From assembly GCF_024054175.1 (NCBI RefSeq), contig NZ_JAMXLA010000001.1, positions 124,001 to 188,000 of the forward strand: a stretch of 64,000 nucleotides of DNA, written 5' to 3'. Shown here piece after piece: positions 43,600 through 52,870 of the stretch (position 1 is its first letter; the number at the start of each line of letters is the position of its first letter). This stretch comes from Flavobacterium sp. NRK1. Its GTDB lineage: Bacteria > Bacteroidota > Bacteroidia > Flavobacteriales > Flavobacteriaceae. Made by a program: the position numbers and the translations under genes. The notes under the pieces were generated by a model. That model was not told the origin of the DNA. It ran no database searches and saw nothing but the letters and a program-made list of their open reading frames with translations.

Positions 43600-43631
43600 A
43601 AAAGAAAATCCCCCTTTACAGGAGGATTTTA
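43600..43631 (-). terminator. Intrinsic terminator after osmC-like gene
   Basis: AAAATCCTCC-TGTAAA-GGGGGATTTT on the - strand with one G-T pair, then T-rich. It lies 31 bases after the OsmC family stop. Confidence 0.75.
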
Positions 43632-43661
43632 ACTATATACAAATAAGGATTTACCCTACTA

Positions 43662-44060
43662 TTACCAGTTAAATGTTATATCGCGAATAATATCCGGATG
43701 AAGGCTTAAATGCACAGGGCATGTTTTTGCAACACGTTCAAGTATTTCTTTAGACTTTTCGTCAGCATCTGATTTCATATTAAAAATCACTTCTATTTTT
43801 GCTATTTTTCTTGGGCTTGGCTGCATAACTTTTGTAACCTCAGCCGTAGAACCTTCAAGATTAACGCCCAAATCGCGAGCCTTAATTCCCATAATAGAAA
43901 ACATGCATGTTGCCAATGCATTGGCAACAGCATCTGTTGGTGAAAAAGCCTCGCCTTTGCCATGATTATCTGTTGGTGCATCTGAAATAATCTCGTTGCC
44001 AGACTGTATGTGTACAGAAGATGTTCTTAACTCTCCTAAATATGTTACTTTAGATGTCAT
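43662..44060 (-). CDS. OsmC family peroxide reductase-like protein
   Basis: A 132-residue protein of the OsmC/Ohr fold. The first cysteine lies in NALATCMFSIMGIKARDLG, after GEAFSPTDAVA; the second in RVAKTCPVHLSLHPD. Both are in family positions, so peroxide reduction by a Cys pair is likely. Three bases separate its start from the stop of the LysM gene upstream, so it is coupled to that gene and belongs to the guaA-LysM cluster. Confidence 0.9.
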   Translation of the reverse strand: MTSKVTYLGELRTSSVHIQSGNEIISDAPTDNHGKGEAFSPTDAVANALATCMFSIMGIKARDLGVNLEGSTAEVTKVMQPSPRKIAKIEVIFNMKSDADEKSKEILERVAKTCPVHLSLHPDIIRDITFNW

Positions 44061-44062
44061 AA

Positions 44063-46009
44063 TTATTCTGCCAGTTTAATAGTTAAATCTTCGTCATAAT
44101 ACAGGATATAAACCCCTGTATTATAATTGCTTCCTTTTTCAGTTATATATGCAAATTTATTTTCTACCTGTTCAGATGCATTTACTGCCATCACCTCTTT
44201 AAAGCTTTCGGCCTGAAAAAGGCGAAGGATCGTATCAAACGTAAGGTCAAAACCTCTTGTTGCATACTGATTAGGCATTATATTATTTTTTTCTTTAAAT
44301 ACTTTTCCAAACAACTCTGATTGTTGAGTATTGCTGTCATTAGTTACAGAAGGATAAAGCATTTTTAAGCCCGTTAACCTTGAAACCGGCATCTCATCAT
44401 TGTCAAAGGCATCATATCTTTCTAATACAACGAGCTGAATCTGGTATTCACCAAGTTCATCCATCAGTGTTTTTGTAGTTCCCGCCATCATACCTATCCT
44501 TTCGGTTTCAAGTATAACATAATTAACTTTATCTTTTACCAAAAGTGCTTTGAGTCCATCCGGTATAATGGTACCATCTGCATTAAGAGGAGCAAATTTT
44601 GCAATTGGTAAATTAGCCTGAATAAATTGCTTTGAACTTGCCTTTTTAGCATCTACCATGGCTATTATGTTACCATTTTTAGATTTAAGATATTCCAGCA
44701 TGGCACCTCTTGTTCTGTCTGATGTTGGTACTGACTGAAACATATTAGGATATGCCCTCGCCTCTTCTTTAGAAAGCGGAGATATTACAGGAATATTTTT
44801 TGAAGAAAGCATAGCTGCAAGCGTTTCTACATTACCGGGGAAAAACGGACCAATAATCGCATCCATACCAGATAGTCCAGATGCAAGAGCACTTACATCA
44901 GATGTAGTTCTGCTTTCTTTAGAATCCAGTATTTTTACTTTTAAAGGAAGCCCTAATACTCTTGCTGAATCTATTGCCATAAGAGCTCCCGCATAAAAAT
45001 CAAGTGTCATATTAAGAAACTTATCGCTTCGCAATAATTTGGAACGTACAGTATCCGATTCTATTCTTGCAATATTAAAAGGCAGCAAAAGGGCGATTTG
45101 TCTTTGTTCTGATTTTTTCAGAGAAGCCAGAAGATTTGTAACAGGTTTGTCTGCTGTATTTACAACAGCGCCTGGCGAAAGTATGCCGGATGAAGCCGGC
45201 AACTTAATAACCATACCTTCCTGAAGACCTTCTTTAGCCTGCGGATTTAATGCAAAAAATTCAGCTTCAGTAAGATTGTTGTCTCTCGTAAGGCTGTATA
45301 AAGTTTCTTTAGCTTTTACGGTATATTCTACATATGCCTCTTTTACGGGCTGCTCTGTTACTGGCTGTATATCTTCCTTTTTAAGCAGGGCATTTTTATC
45401 TAGCTTTAACTTAAAGCCTAATGGTAAAGTATCTTTAACTTCAGGATTAAGTTCTTCAAGCAGCTGAAGGGTCATGCCATATTGTTTAGCTATAGAATAC
45501 TTGGTTTCTCCGGCTTCAACAACATGATAAAAATAAGAAGGATAGGTAGGTTTTTTTTCTGCTTTTTTCTCAGCTTTAACCTGAGCTGCCACACCACTGC
45601 CTTTAATCGGGATTATTATTTTTTGCCCTATCTGCAATCCATTCTCCAGTACAGTACCATTAGCTTTTTTTATATCTTCTATAGATACATCATATTTTTT
45701 AGAAAGGCTGAAAAGCGTTTCTTTTGGCTGCACTTCATGAATAGTATTTGCTACTTTGGTAGTTTTTTCTTTTTCAGGAGTCGAAACAGGAACTTTTGTA
45801 GCTCCGGGTATAAGTAAAAATGTATTTTCTTTTATTCCGTTTTTAGAGTCCGGATTAAGCCTGTAAATATCGTAAGGAGTAATTTTATACTTTTTTGCTA
45901 TGCTTACAACAGTTTCCCCTTTTTCTACTTTATGCTTTTTATAATCCTGTGCATAAGCGGGCGTTGACAGCAGGGCAAGTGAAAAAATAAAAATCACGAT
46001 ATATTTCAT
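44063..46009 (-). CDS. LysM protein with type 1 periplasmic-binding-like domain
   Basis: A 648-residue secreted protein from the ATG at 46009 with a signal peptide MKYIVIFIFSLALLSTPAYAQ. Four LysM-type repeats follow: HKVEKGETVVSIAKKYKITP, HEVQPKETLFSLSKKYDVS, YHVVEAGETKYSIAKQYGMT and YTVKAKETLYSLTRDNNLTE. The C-terminal half (from IALLLPFNIARIESD) resembles ABC-transporter substrate-binding or amino-acid-receptor domains. LysM units bind peptidoglycan. Conserved in Flavobacteriia next to guaA and a short LysM gene; the ligand is unknown. Confidence 0.85.
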   Translation of the reverse strand: MKYIVIFIFSLALLSTPAYAQDYKKHKVEKGETVVSIAKKYKITPYDIYRLNPDSKNGIKENTFLLIPGATKVPVSTPEKEKTTKVANTIHEVQPKETLFSLSKKYDVSIEDIKKANGTVLENGLQIGQKIIIPIKGSGVAAQVKAEKKAEKKPTYPSYFYHVVEAGETKYSIAKQYGMTLQLLEELNPEVKDTLPLGFKLKLDKNALLKKEDIQPVTEQPVKEAYVEYTVKAKETLYSLTRDNNLTEAEFFALNPQAKEGLQEGMVIKLPASSGILSPGAVVNTADKPVTNLLASLKKSEQRQIALLLPFNIARIESDTVRSKLLRSDKFLNMTLDFYAGALMAIDSARVLGLPLKVKILDSKESRTTSDVSALASGLSGMDAIIGPFFPGNVETLAAMLSSKNIPVISPLSKEEARAYPNMFQSVPTSDRTRGAMLEYLKSKNGNIIAMVDAKKASSKQFIQANLPIAKFAPLNADGTIIPDGLKALLVKDKVNYVILETERIGMMAGTTKTLMDELGEYQIQLVVLERYDAFDNDEMPVSRLTGLKMLYPSVTNDSNTQQSELFGKVFKEKNNIMPNQYATRGFDLTFDTILRLFQAESFKEVMAVNASEQVENKFAYITEKGSNYNTGVYILYYDEDLTIKLAE

Positions 46010-46142
46010 AAGTGTGGTCTTTTTAGAACAATTTAACAAATGCAAATTTAGGTTTTACAGCAACTACAATGTAGTTTTATCTTATAAATTTCAGTTAAAA
46101 ATACAAAACACATACCAAAAGCATTTTATATAAAAAAGAGGA

Positions 46143-46544
46143 CTAATAATCCTCTTCTTCTTCATCTTCTGTTTTTTTCTTAAGTGGAGGCACTGCTGGT
46201 ACTTGTATAGGATTGCCCCCGTTTTGTTTTATCAGTTGTTCTTTAAATTTTTCAAGGTCTTTTTTATGTGATTCATGCAATGGAATTTTTAATGTCTGCC
46301 CCGGGGCAATGCCCATTTTGTCCATTTGTATTTCATTATATTTATATATCTCATCCGGATCTACCATATATTTCCTGGAGATCATAATAATCCTTTCTCC
46401 CATTGTAGTTACATGATCTATAAAATAAGTATCATAATCTATTAGTCCGCCATCTGCAGGTACATCTGTTGTTTCTGTTTCCTCCTGCGCCTCAACGGTA
46501 TTAAACAGGCAAAGCGTAAAAAGTAATAGTAATAATTTTTTCAT
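46143..46544 (-). CDS. Short secreted LysM protein
   Basis: A 133-residue protein from the ATG at 46544 with a signal peptide MKKLLLLLFTLCLFNTVEAQ. One LysM-like repeat is seen in DHVTTMGERIIMISRKYMVD continuing PDEIYKYNEIQ. The end is an acidic Pro/Lys/Glu tail (KKKTEDEEEEDY). It sits between guaA and the large LysM gene on the same strand and probably binds cell wall material. Confidence 0.8.
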   Translation of the reverse strand: MKKLLLLLFTLCLFNTVEAQEETETTDVPADGGLIDYDTYFIDHVTTMGERIIMISRKYMVDPDEIYKYNEIQMDKMGIAPGQTLKIPLHESHKKDLEKFKEQLIKQNGGNPIQVPAVPPLKKKTEDEEEEDY

Positions 46545-46631
46545 AAAATAAGTAATCTTAGTAATTGGAAAACCTAAAAGTAATAATTTTAGACTAAACA
46601 TGAAAACTGAGAGCACATATCCGTACTGATA

Positions 46632-46664
46632 TAAAAAAGCCGTGCAAAAAATGCACGGCTTTCA
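46632..46664 (-). terminator. Terminator after guaA
   Basis: AGCCGTGCA-A5-TGCACGGCT with an A run to the left, which is a T run on the - strand. It lies 15 bases after the guaA stop and isolates guaA from the LysM genes. Confidence 0.85.
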
Positions 46665-46678
46665 ATATTATATAAAGC

Positions 46679-48208
46679 TTATTCCCACTCAATTGTGGCC
46701 GGTGGTTTAGAACTAATGTCATATACCACGCGGTTTACGCCTTTTACTTTATTTATTATCTCGTTAGAAACCTTCATAAGGAATTCATACGGAAGGTGAA
46801 CCCAGTCAGCAGTCATACCATCTGTAGATTCTACAGCCCTAAGCGCAACAACTTTTTCATAAGTACGCTCATCACCCATAACACCTACACTGTTTACAGG
46901 AAGCAGGATTGCTCCAGCCTGCCATACTTTATCATAAAGTCCGTGTTCTTTAAGCCCGTTAATAAAAACAGCATCTACTTCCTGAAGAATACGTACTTTT
47001 TCAGGTGTAATATCACCAAGAATCCTGATAGAAAGACCTGGCCCCGGGAAAGGGTGACGACCTAAAAGCTCCGGATCTATACCTAAAGTAGCTCCAACAC
47101 GTCTTACCTCATCTTTAAATAACATACGTAGCGGCTCTACCACCTGCAGTTTCATAAAGTCAGGCAGACCGCCAACATTGTGGTGCGATTTAATTGTAGC
47201 CGATGGCCCTTTTACAGAAACCGACTCAATAACATCAGGATAAATAGTACCCTGCGCCAGCCACTTTACATCTGTAAGTAAATGTGCTTCGTCATCAAAT
47301 ACCTCAATAAATACACGGCCTATAGTTTTACGCTTTGTTTCAGGGTCATCTATACCTGCAAGTTGGGAAAGAAAACGGTCGGCAGCATCTACCCCCTTCA
47401 CGTTTAATCCCATATCTTTATATTGGTGAAGAACATTTTCAAATTCGTCCTTTCTTAACAATCCGTTATTAACAAAAATACAATAAAGGTTTGCACCAAT
47501 AGCTTTATTTAAAAGTACTGCCGCAACGGTAGAATCTACCCCCCCGGAAAGCCCAAGTACTACTTTATCATTGCCTATTTTTGCTTTAAGCTCGGCAACA
47601 ATATCCTCAACAAAAGTATCAGGAGTAAAGTTTTGTGGCACTTCTGCAATTTTCACAAGAAAGTTTTCAAGCATTTGCTTACCATCTGTAGAGTGGTATA
47701 CTTCAGGGTGATACTGTATAGCATACGTTGTTTCACCTTCAATTTTGTAAGCTGCATTTTCCACGTCTTTTGTACTTGCCAATACTACTCCACCTTCAGG
47801 CAGTTTTTTTATAGTATCACTGTGGCTCATCCAAACCTGGCTCCCTGCCGAAACACCTTCTAGGAAAGGTTCATCTTCTTTCACAAAAGAAAGATTGGCA
47901 CGCCCATATTCTCGAATATTAGATGGGGCGACCTCACCTCCATGAAAATGGGCAAGATACTGTGCACCATAACAAACAGCCAGCAAAGGCAGTTTACCAC
48001 GAATTTGTGAAAGATCGGGGTGTGGCGCATCTTCAGCCCTTACAGAAAATGGGCTTCCCGATAATATTACCGCTTTGTATGATGATAAATCAACCGGAGG
48101 GTTGTTGTAAGGGAAAATTTCGCAGAAGATATTTAACTCGCGAACCCTTCTCGCAATAAGCTGAGTATATTGCGAACCGAAATCTAAAATAAGTACGTTA
48201 TGTTGCAT
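46679..48208 (-). CDS. guaA: GMP synthase (glutamine-hydrolysing)
   Basis: A 509-residue enzyme converting XMP to GMP with glutamine and ATP. The amidotransferase nucleophile Cys lies in [15 protein letters not shown], with the triad His/Glu in [12 protein letters not shown]. The ATP-pyrophosphatase loop is [16 protein letters not shown]. The C-terminal dimerisation part ends in PPATIEWE. I chose the ATG at 48208 rather than the TTG two codons upstream. A near-perfect promoter ends just before the ATG. Confidence 0.97.
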   Translation of the reverse strand: MQHNVLILDFGSQYTQLIARRVRELNIFCEIFPYNNPPVDLSSYKAVILSGSPFSVRAEDAPHPDLSQIRGKLPLLAVCYGAQYLAHFHGGEVAPSNIREYGRANLSFVKEDEPFLEGVSAGSQVWMSHSDTIKKLPEGGVVLASTKDVENAAYKIEGETTYAIQYHPEVYHSTDGKQMLENFLVKIAEVPQNFTPDTFVEDIVAELKAKIGNDKVVLGLSGGVDSTVAAVLLNKAIGANLYCIFVNNGLLRKDEFENVLHQYKDMGLNVKGVDAADRFLSQLAGIDDPETKRKTIGRVFIEVFDDEAHLLTDVKWLAQGTIYPDVIESVSVKGPSATIKSHHNVGGLPDFMKLQVVEPLRMLFKDEVRRVGATLGIDPELLGRHPFPGPGLSIRILGDITPEKVRILQEVDAVFINGLKEHGLYDKVWQAGAILLPVNSVGVMGDERTYEKVVALRAVESTDGMTADWVHLPYEFLMKVSNEIINKVKGVNRVVYDISSKPPATIEWE

Positions 48209-48211
48209 GCG

Positions 48212-48240
48212 CAAAAGTAATGCTTATAATTGAAATGCAA
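48212..48240 (-). promoter_or_regulatory. guaA promoter
   Basis: On the - strand TTG at 48238-48240, an 18-base spacer, then TACTTTTG (48219-48212), matching TTG/TAnnTTTG. The last base is only four bases from the guaA ATG, so the mRNA would have almost no leader. Confidence 0.7.
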
Positions 48241-48489
48241 AAGTGAGATTTAAGGATTTTTATTTTGATTATTTTTTAGTAAAATTCTTTTAGAATATGC
48301 TGTTTCTAAAAGAATTTTAAACAGGTTTTACAGAAAAAAACTTTTTTTCTGCTCGTTATTTTCAACTTAAGGATTCTTAAATATTTTGAGAGCCGTAAAA
48401 TTCTAATAATAAACAACTTTAATTATTACAATGGCTTTCCTGTAATTTACATTAAAACAAAAAAGAAGCTTAAAGCTGCAAAAAAAATA
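48241..48489. other. Intergenic region between divergent guaA and phnA-like genes
   Basis: AT-rich sequence with no open frame or hairpin I trust. A TTTTAGAATATGC and a TTCTAAAAGAATTTT segment form weak inverted repeats near 48280-48320. Confidence 0.5.
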
Positions 48490-48521
48490 TAATTTTGTCG
48501 GAAATAATAACACCACACTTT

Positions 48522-48731
48522 ATGGAAGTAAAAGACAGCAACGGAAACATTTTAAATGAAGGCGACAGCGTAACGGTTATAAAAGACCTTAAAGTAAAAG
48601 GTTCGTCTTCTGTAATTAAAAGAGGTACAACCGTAAAAAACATACGCCTTACCGATGATGAAAAAGAAATTGAAGGCAAGGTAGAAAAAACAGTTATGGT
48701 ACTTAAAACTGAGTTTCTTAAAAAACTGTAA
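48522..48731 (+). CDS. Short PhnA-domain protein
   Basis: A 69-residue protein from the ATG at 48522 ([20 protein letters not shown]). It is the C-terminal SH3-like PhnA/YjdM domain ([20 protein letters not shown], then IRLTDD and [10 protein letters not shown]). The usual N-terminal zinc-ribbon of full-length YjdM is absent. YjdM was linked to alkylphosphonate use but has no proven enzyme role. A TTG at 48495 could add nine residues, but without the zinc-ribbon pattern. It has its own terminator. Confidence 0.82.
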   Translation: MEVKDSNGNILNEGDSVTVIKDLKVKGSSSVIKRGTTVKNIRLTDDEKEIEGKVEKTVMVLKTEFLKKL

Positions 48732-48751
48732 TAAAAAGGTTCTTATATTTA

Positions 48752-48794
48752 AGAGGAAACGGCTGTGTATAATTACACGGCCGTTTCTTTTTTT
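48752..48794 (+). terminator. Terminator after PhnA-domain gene
   Basis: GAAACGGC(t)GTGTA-TAAT-TACAC(g)GCCGTTTC followed by T7. Confidence 0.85.
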
Positions 48795-48878
48795 ATTACT
48801 TCACATAAACTTCTGCTGACATACTGTTGTCATTATGCGCTTATATTTTTGCAGTATTAATTATTAAAAAGCAACTAT

Positions 48879-49274
48879 ATGAACTTACAATCATTGCGAA
48901 TTATAACCGCCGACATTAAACGATTGGCAGATTTTTACGAAAAAATTACAGGAGCAACAGTAAAGTGGTATACTGAAGACTTCGCTGAAATCAGAATAGG
49001 ATTAGCTACAATTGCCATAGGCACCACAAAAACATTAGCCTTTTTTGGAGAGGCTATTGCCCAACCGGAAAGCAATAAAACCGTGATCATAGAATTTCGT
49101 GTTGAAAATGTAGATGAGAATTTCAACACCGTTAAAAATATCACTAAAGATATAGTGCAGCAACCTACAACAATGCCGTGGGGTAATCGCTCTCTAGTAT
49201 TTCGAGACCCTGATGGCAACCTGATTAACTTCTTTACCCCTGTCACTCCGGAAGCAATAGAAAGACTAAGCTAA
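48879..49274 (+). CDS. VOC family protein (glyoxalase-like)
   Basis: A 131-residue single vicinal-oxygen-chelate domain with the beta-alpha-beta-beta-beta order: RIITADIKRLADFYEKITGA, then VKWYTEDFAEIRIGLATIAI, and the end WGNRSLVFRDPDGNLINFFT. The metal ligands of true glyoxalase I cannot be confirmed here. Such proteins include dioxygenases, resistance proteins and isomerases, so no reaction is given. Monocistronic, with a terminator. Confidence 0.85.
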   Translation: MNLQSLRIITADIKRLADFYEKITGATVKWYTEDFAEIRIGLATIAIGTTKTLAFFGEAIAQPESNKTVIIEFRVENVDENFNTVKNITKDIVQQPTTMPWGNRSLVFRDPDGNLINFFTPVTPEAIERLS

Positions 49275-49297
49275 ACCGCAACCATAACAACACGAAT

Positions 49298-49330
49298 AAA
49301 GGCACAGTAATCACTGCTGCCTTTTTTTCA
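49298..49330 (+). terminator. Terminator after VOC gene
   Basis: AAAGGCA-(C)AGTAATCACT(G)C-TGCCTTT hairpin with T7. Confidence 0.8.
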
Positions 49331-49378
49331 TTTATGATATGGTTTCTTTTTTTACCTTTATGGGATAATTATTTCACA

Positions 49379-50053
49379 ATGAAAAAATACATACTGCTAT
49401 TTGCATTGCTATTTTCTATAACAGCATTTTCACAAACAGAAGATTTTTCTAAACCTGATTACAGACAGATAGAAAAAAATGTAGCCAATAAAAAATCACC
49501 TTATTATTTTGAATCTCTTTTTGATCGCTATAACCGTGCGGACAGCACCATGACAATAGAAGAAAAAAGACATTTATATTACGGATACTCTTTTCAGCCT
49601 TCTTATTCTCCATACAGCATATCCGATTCCCAGGATGAACTTTATGAAATATTGCGAAGTGAAAAAACAGATACCAAAACGATGGAAAAACTTATAAAAG
49701 TATCTGAAAAGGTTTTAAAAGATTTTCCCTTTAACATACGTATAAAAGAGTATCGTATGTATGCTTTTAAACAGCTTGAAAAGTTTAAAGAAGCCAAGGT
49801 GGAAGAAACCCAGGCAGGTATAATTATAGATGCAATACTTAGTACAGGAGATGGCATTACTAAAGAAAATAGTTTTTATGTAATAAGTACCGGAAATGAA
49901 TATGAAATACTGGATATTCTCGGTTTTCGTTTTGGTGGCGAGCAACAGCTTATAGAACAAAAATATGATTACCTTACCCTAGCCGAAAACTCTTATAATA
50001 TTAATGGGTTTTATTTTGACGTTACCCGCCTTTTTGAAAGTTTTAAACCCTGA
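49379..50053 (+). CDS. Secreted DUF4919 protein
   Basis: A 224-residue protein from the ATG at 49379, with signal peptide MKKYILLFALLFSITAFSQ. An earlier ATG 15 codons upstream would bury the signal. The mature part holds FSKPDYRQIEKNVANKKSPYYF, GYSFQPSYSPYSISDSQDELY and a C-terminal block GNEYEILDILGFRFGGEQQL, characteristic of DUF4919. Function is unknown. It is 44 bases upstream of nrnA, which has its own promoter. Confidence 0.85.
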   Translation: MKKYILLFALLFSITAFSQTEDFSKPDYRQIEKNVANKKSPYYFESLFDRYNRADSTMTIEEKRHLYYGYSFQPSYSPYSISDSQDELYEILRSEKTDTKTMEKLIKVSEKVLKDFPFNIRIKEYRMYAFKQLEKFKEAKVEETQAGIIIDAILSTGDGITKENSFYVISTGNEYEILDILGFRFGGEQQLIEQKYDYLTLAENSYNINGFYFDVTRLFESFKP

Positions 50054-50063
50054 AAACTAAACA

Positions 50064-50093
50064 TTGGCAATAAGGGAAAAAAATGTAAATTCG
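50064..50093 (+). promoter_or_regulatory. nrnA-gldI operon promoter
   Basis: TTG at 50064-50066, a 19-base spacer and TAAATTCG at 50086-50093, one or two bases off the TTG/TAnnTTTG consensus and ending five bases from the nrnA ATG. Confidence 0.55.
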
Positions 50094-50097
50094 CAAA

Positions 50098-51111
50098 ATG
50101 ATGAATCCGGACGATATTAGTGGTGTTAGGCAGTTACTTGCCTTAACTAAAAAAATTGTAATTATACCCCACCGTAACCCTGATGGCGATGCTATGGGCT
50201 CTACACTGGGGCTATATCACTTCTTAAAATATAAAGGCCATGAGCCTGTAGTAATAACCCCAAACGAATTTCCTGATTTTTTAGCATGGCTTCCATCATC
50301 AGAAAAAGTAAGGGTATTTGAAAAAGAAACCGAAGCAGTTACAAAAATACTTAAAGAGGCTGATCTTATATTTACTCTCGATTTTAATGTACTCAGCCGT
50401 ACAGGCGACCAAATGGAAGCTGTGCTTAAAGAATTAAAGTCGCCATTTATAATGATAGACCACCATCAGAAACCCGGTAATTATGCCGCTTATACATTTT
50501 CTGATACTTCATATGGTTCAACCTGCGAAATGGTTTATCATTTTATAAACGCTTTAGGTGAAGACAGCCTTATAGATAAAACTATTGCTACCTGCCTTTA
50601 TACAGGTATAGTTACCGATTCAGGTTCTTTCCGATACCCTTCTACAACCGGCACTACACATAGGGTGGTTGCTGAATTTATAGATAAAGGAATTGACAAC
50701 ACTGCCATACACAGTTTATTGTTTGACAATCATTCGCACAACAGAATTTTAATTTTGGCAAGGGCTTTGCAGAACATGAAAGTGTTACCGGCCTATAAAA
50801 CATCTTATACGTCACTTAGCCAGGAAGAGCTTAACAGCTTTGGCCACGCTAAAGGTGATACCGAAGGCATTGTAAATTATGGCCTGGGTATGAAAGACAT
50901 TATGTTTACGGCATTTTTTACCGAAAACAAAGACGAAGGTATAATAAAAATATCATTCCGCTCTAAAGGTGATTTTGATGTTAACCAGTATGCCCGCGAG
51001 CATTTTAGCGGTGGTGGCCACATAAATGCGGCAGGTGGAAAATCTACCGAAAGTTTAGAGGCTACCATACAGAAATTTATTGCTACTTTAGCACACACAA
51101 AAATTGACTGA
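50098..51111 (+). CDS. nrnA: DHH-DHHA1 nanoRNase / pAp phosphatase
   Basis: A 337-residue DHH-family phosphoesterase that degrades short oligoribonucleotides and dephosphorylates pAp. Metal motifs: HRNPDGDAMGSTLG (residues 23-36), LIFTLDFN, MIDHHQKPG (DHH), and the DHHA1 substrate loop FRSKGDFDVNQYA followed by HFSGGGHINAAGG. It starts with two Met codons. The next gene begins around its stop, so this is a translationally linked operon with gldI. Confidence 0.92.
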   Translation: MMNPDDISGVRQLLALTKKIVIIPHRNPDGDAMGSTLGLYHFLKYKGHEPVVITPNEFPDFLAWLPSSEKVRVFEKETEAVTKILKEADLIFTLDFNVLSRTGDQMEAVLKELKSPFIMIDHHQKPGNYAAYTFSDTSYGSTCEMVYHFINALGEDSLIDKTIATCLYTGIVTDSGSFRYPSTTGTTHRVVAEFIDKGIDNTAIHSLLFDNHSHNRILILARALQNMKVLPAYKTSYTSLSQEELNSFGHAKGDTEGIVNYGLGMKDIMFTAFFTENKDEGIIKISFRSKGDFDVNQYAREHFSGGGHINAAGGKSTESLEATIQKFIATLAHTKID

Positions 51112-51115
51112 TACA

Positions 51116-51676
51116 ATGAAGAAGGTATTTTTATTGCCGTTGTTTCTTTTGGGAATCATGGTTACTTCCTGTTCACAACAACAGGCAAGAAGACCCATTT
51201 CCCATTCATCGGGTACTTTTATGAAAGAATCCATAGAAAGAAATATAAAACTGGTAGCCAGCGAAGAATCGCAAATAGACTCTATAATAAAGAGTAATCC
51301 GCATATAAAGTATATTGCTTCAGATAAAGGCTATTGGTACCATTATGAAATAGAGAATACACAGGACACTATAAAGCCAAAACGTGGTGATGTAGCGTTT
51401 TTTAACTATGAAATTAAAGATATAAAAGGAAACCTTATATACAGCGAGGTTGAGTTGCGCCCCCAGGTTTATTATGTAGATAAGCAAAATATAATGATGG
51501 GACTGCGCGACGGCATTAAGCTAATGAATGAAGGTGAGAAAATAACATTCCTGTTTCCTTCACATATGGGCTACGGCTATCATGGAGACAATAACAGGAT
51601 AGGCACCAATCAGCCGCTTATATGTACCGTAACCCTGACCGATATTAAACCGGAAAATGAGGTAAAAGAGAATTAA
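51116..51676 (+). CDS. gldI: Gliding-motility FKBP-type peptidyl-prolyl isomerase lipoprotein
   Basis: A 186-residue lipoprotein from the ATG at 51116 (an earlier in-frame start at 51104 overlaps nrnA and is less likely). The signal ends in the lipobox VTSC. A helical linker is followed by the FKBP domain: KYIASDKGYWYHYEI, VAFFNYEIKDIKGNLIYSE, GLRDGIKLMNEGEKITFLFP, SHMGYGYHGD. GldI is needed for gliding and T9SS function in Flavobacterium, where it helps fold envelope proteins. The next gene encodes a second PPIase. Confidence 0.9.
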   Translation: MKKVFLLPLFLLGIMVTSCSQQQARRPISHSSGTFMKESIERNIKLVASEESQIDSIIKSNPHIKYIASDKGYWYHYEIENTQDTIKPKRGDVAFFNYEIKDIKGNLIYSEVELRPQVYYVDKQNIMMGLRDGIKLMNEGEKITFLFPSHMGYGYHGDNNRIGTNQPLICTVTLTDIKPENEVKEN

Positions 51677-51686
51677 TCTAATATAA

Positions 51687-52802
51687 ATGAAACCAATGAC
51701 AAGTTTTTTTCTAAGCCTTGTGGCTTTGTTTTCTTCATGTAACACTACTCCATCTGCATCGCCTGTAAAATTAGGGGATGGCCTTTATGCAGAAATTGAA
51801 ACTAATAAAGGTAAAATCGTGCTGCAACTGGAGTATCAAAAAACTCCGCTAACGGTAGCTAACTTTGTGTCGCTTGCCGAAGGCAAAAACGAAATGGTAA
51901 ATGCTGAATATAAAGGCAAGCCTTTTTATGACGGGCTTAAATGGCACCGTGTTATTAAAGACTTCATGATTCAGGGCGGAGACCCTAAAGGTGATGGTTC
52001 CGGCGGGCCCGGTTATAAATTCCCTGACGAATTTGATCCTGAACTTAAGCATGACAAACCCGGAATACTTTCTATGGCAAACGCAGGGAAGGGCACTAAC
52101 GGGAGTCAGTTTTTTATAACCCACGTTCCTACCCCACACCTTGACGGAATGCATACCGTATTTGGCCATGTTATAGAAGGACAGGATGTTGTTAACGCGA
52201 TAGAGCAAAACGACGAAATAAAAACAATAAAAATTATTCGCGTAGGTAAAGACGCTAAAAAGTTTGATGCTCCTAAAGTATTTAAAGAGTTTTATGAAAA
52301 GGCAGCCGCCGAACAGAAAAAACAAGCCGAGGCAATAGCCAAAACAAAAGCCGATAAAGCTGCTTATTTTGAAGACATTAAAAAAAGTGCAACTAAAACT
52401 GCTTCAGGTCTTCAATACATGATCGTTGAAAAAGGTACAGGTAAAAAACCTGCTGACGGAACTAAGGTATATGTATCCTATTCAGGATTTTTAGATAACG
52501 GAACAGGAATTCTGTTTGATTCTTCTAATGCAGATGTTGCTAAAGCTTGTGGCAATTATATTCCGCAAAAAGATGCTGCCCATGCTTATGTGCCGTTTCC
52601 TTTTACAATTGGTACAAAAACAGGACTTATACCGGGCTTTATTGAAAGTTTAGAATTGCTTTCGCTTGGCGACAAGGCTGTTGTATTTATTCCTGCTCAC
52701 CTTGCTTATGGTGAAAGAGGTATGCCACGTGGCGGAATTGGGCCTAATGCAAACCTTATTTTTGAATTACAGATAACAGAAACACCTCCTGCAACAAATT
52801 AA
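51687..52802 (+). CDS. Cyclophilin-FKBP fusion peptidyl-prolyl isomerase
   Basis: A 371-residue envelope protein with a short signal and a lipobox-like FSSC near residue 18. The first domain is cyclophilin (about 30-195): [62 protein letters not shown] Lys/Ala-rich helix links it to an FKBP domain (about 245-371): [49 protein letters not shown]. Both domains are PPIases. It follows gldI by ten bases, so the operon gives two periplasmic folding catalysts. Confidence 0.9.
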   Translation: MKPMTSFFLSLVALFSSCNTTPSASPVKLGDGLYAEIETNKGKIVLQLEYQKTPLTVANFVSLAEGKNEMVNAEYKGKPFYDGLKWHRVIKDFMIQGGDPKGDGSGGPGYKFPDEFDPELKHDKPGILSMANAGKGTNGSQFFITHVPTPHLDGMHTVFGHVIEGQDVVNAIEQNDEIKTIKIIRVGKDAKKFDAPKVFKEFYEKAAAEQKKQAEAIAKTKADKAAYFEDIKKSATKTASGLQYMIVEKGTGKKPADGTKVYVSYSGFLDNGTGILFDSSNADVAKACGNYIPQKDAAHAYVPFPFTIGTKTGLIPGFIESLELLSLGDKAVVFIPAHLAYGERGMPRGGIGPNANLIFELQITETPPATN

Positions 52803-52826
52803 TCTGTTTAAAACACTAAAAAACTA

Positions 52827-52853
52827 AAAGGGATTCCGTCGGAATCCCTTTTT
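52827..52853 (+). terminator. Terminator of nrnA-gldI operon
   Basis: AAAGGGATTCC-GTC-GGAATCCCTTT hairpin followed by T-rich sequence. Confidence 0.9.
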
Positions 52854-52870
52854 CTTTATAATTGATAAAC

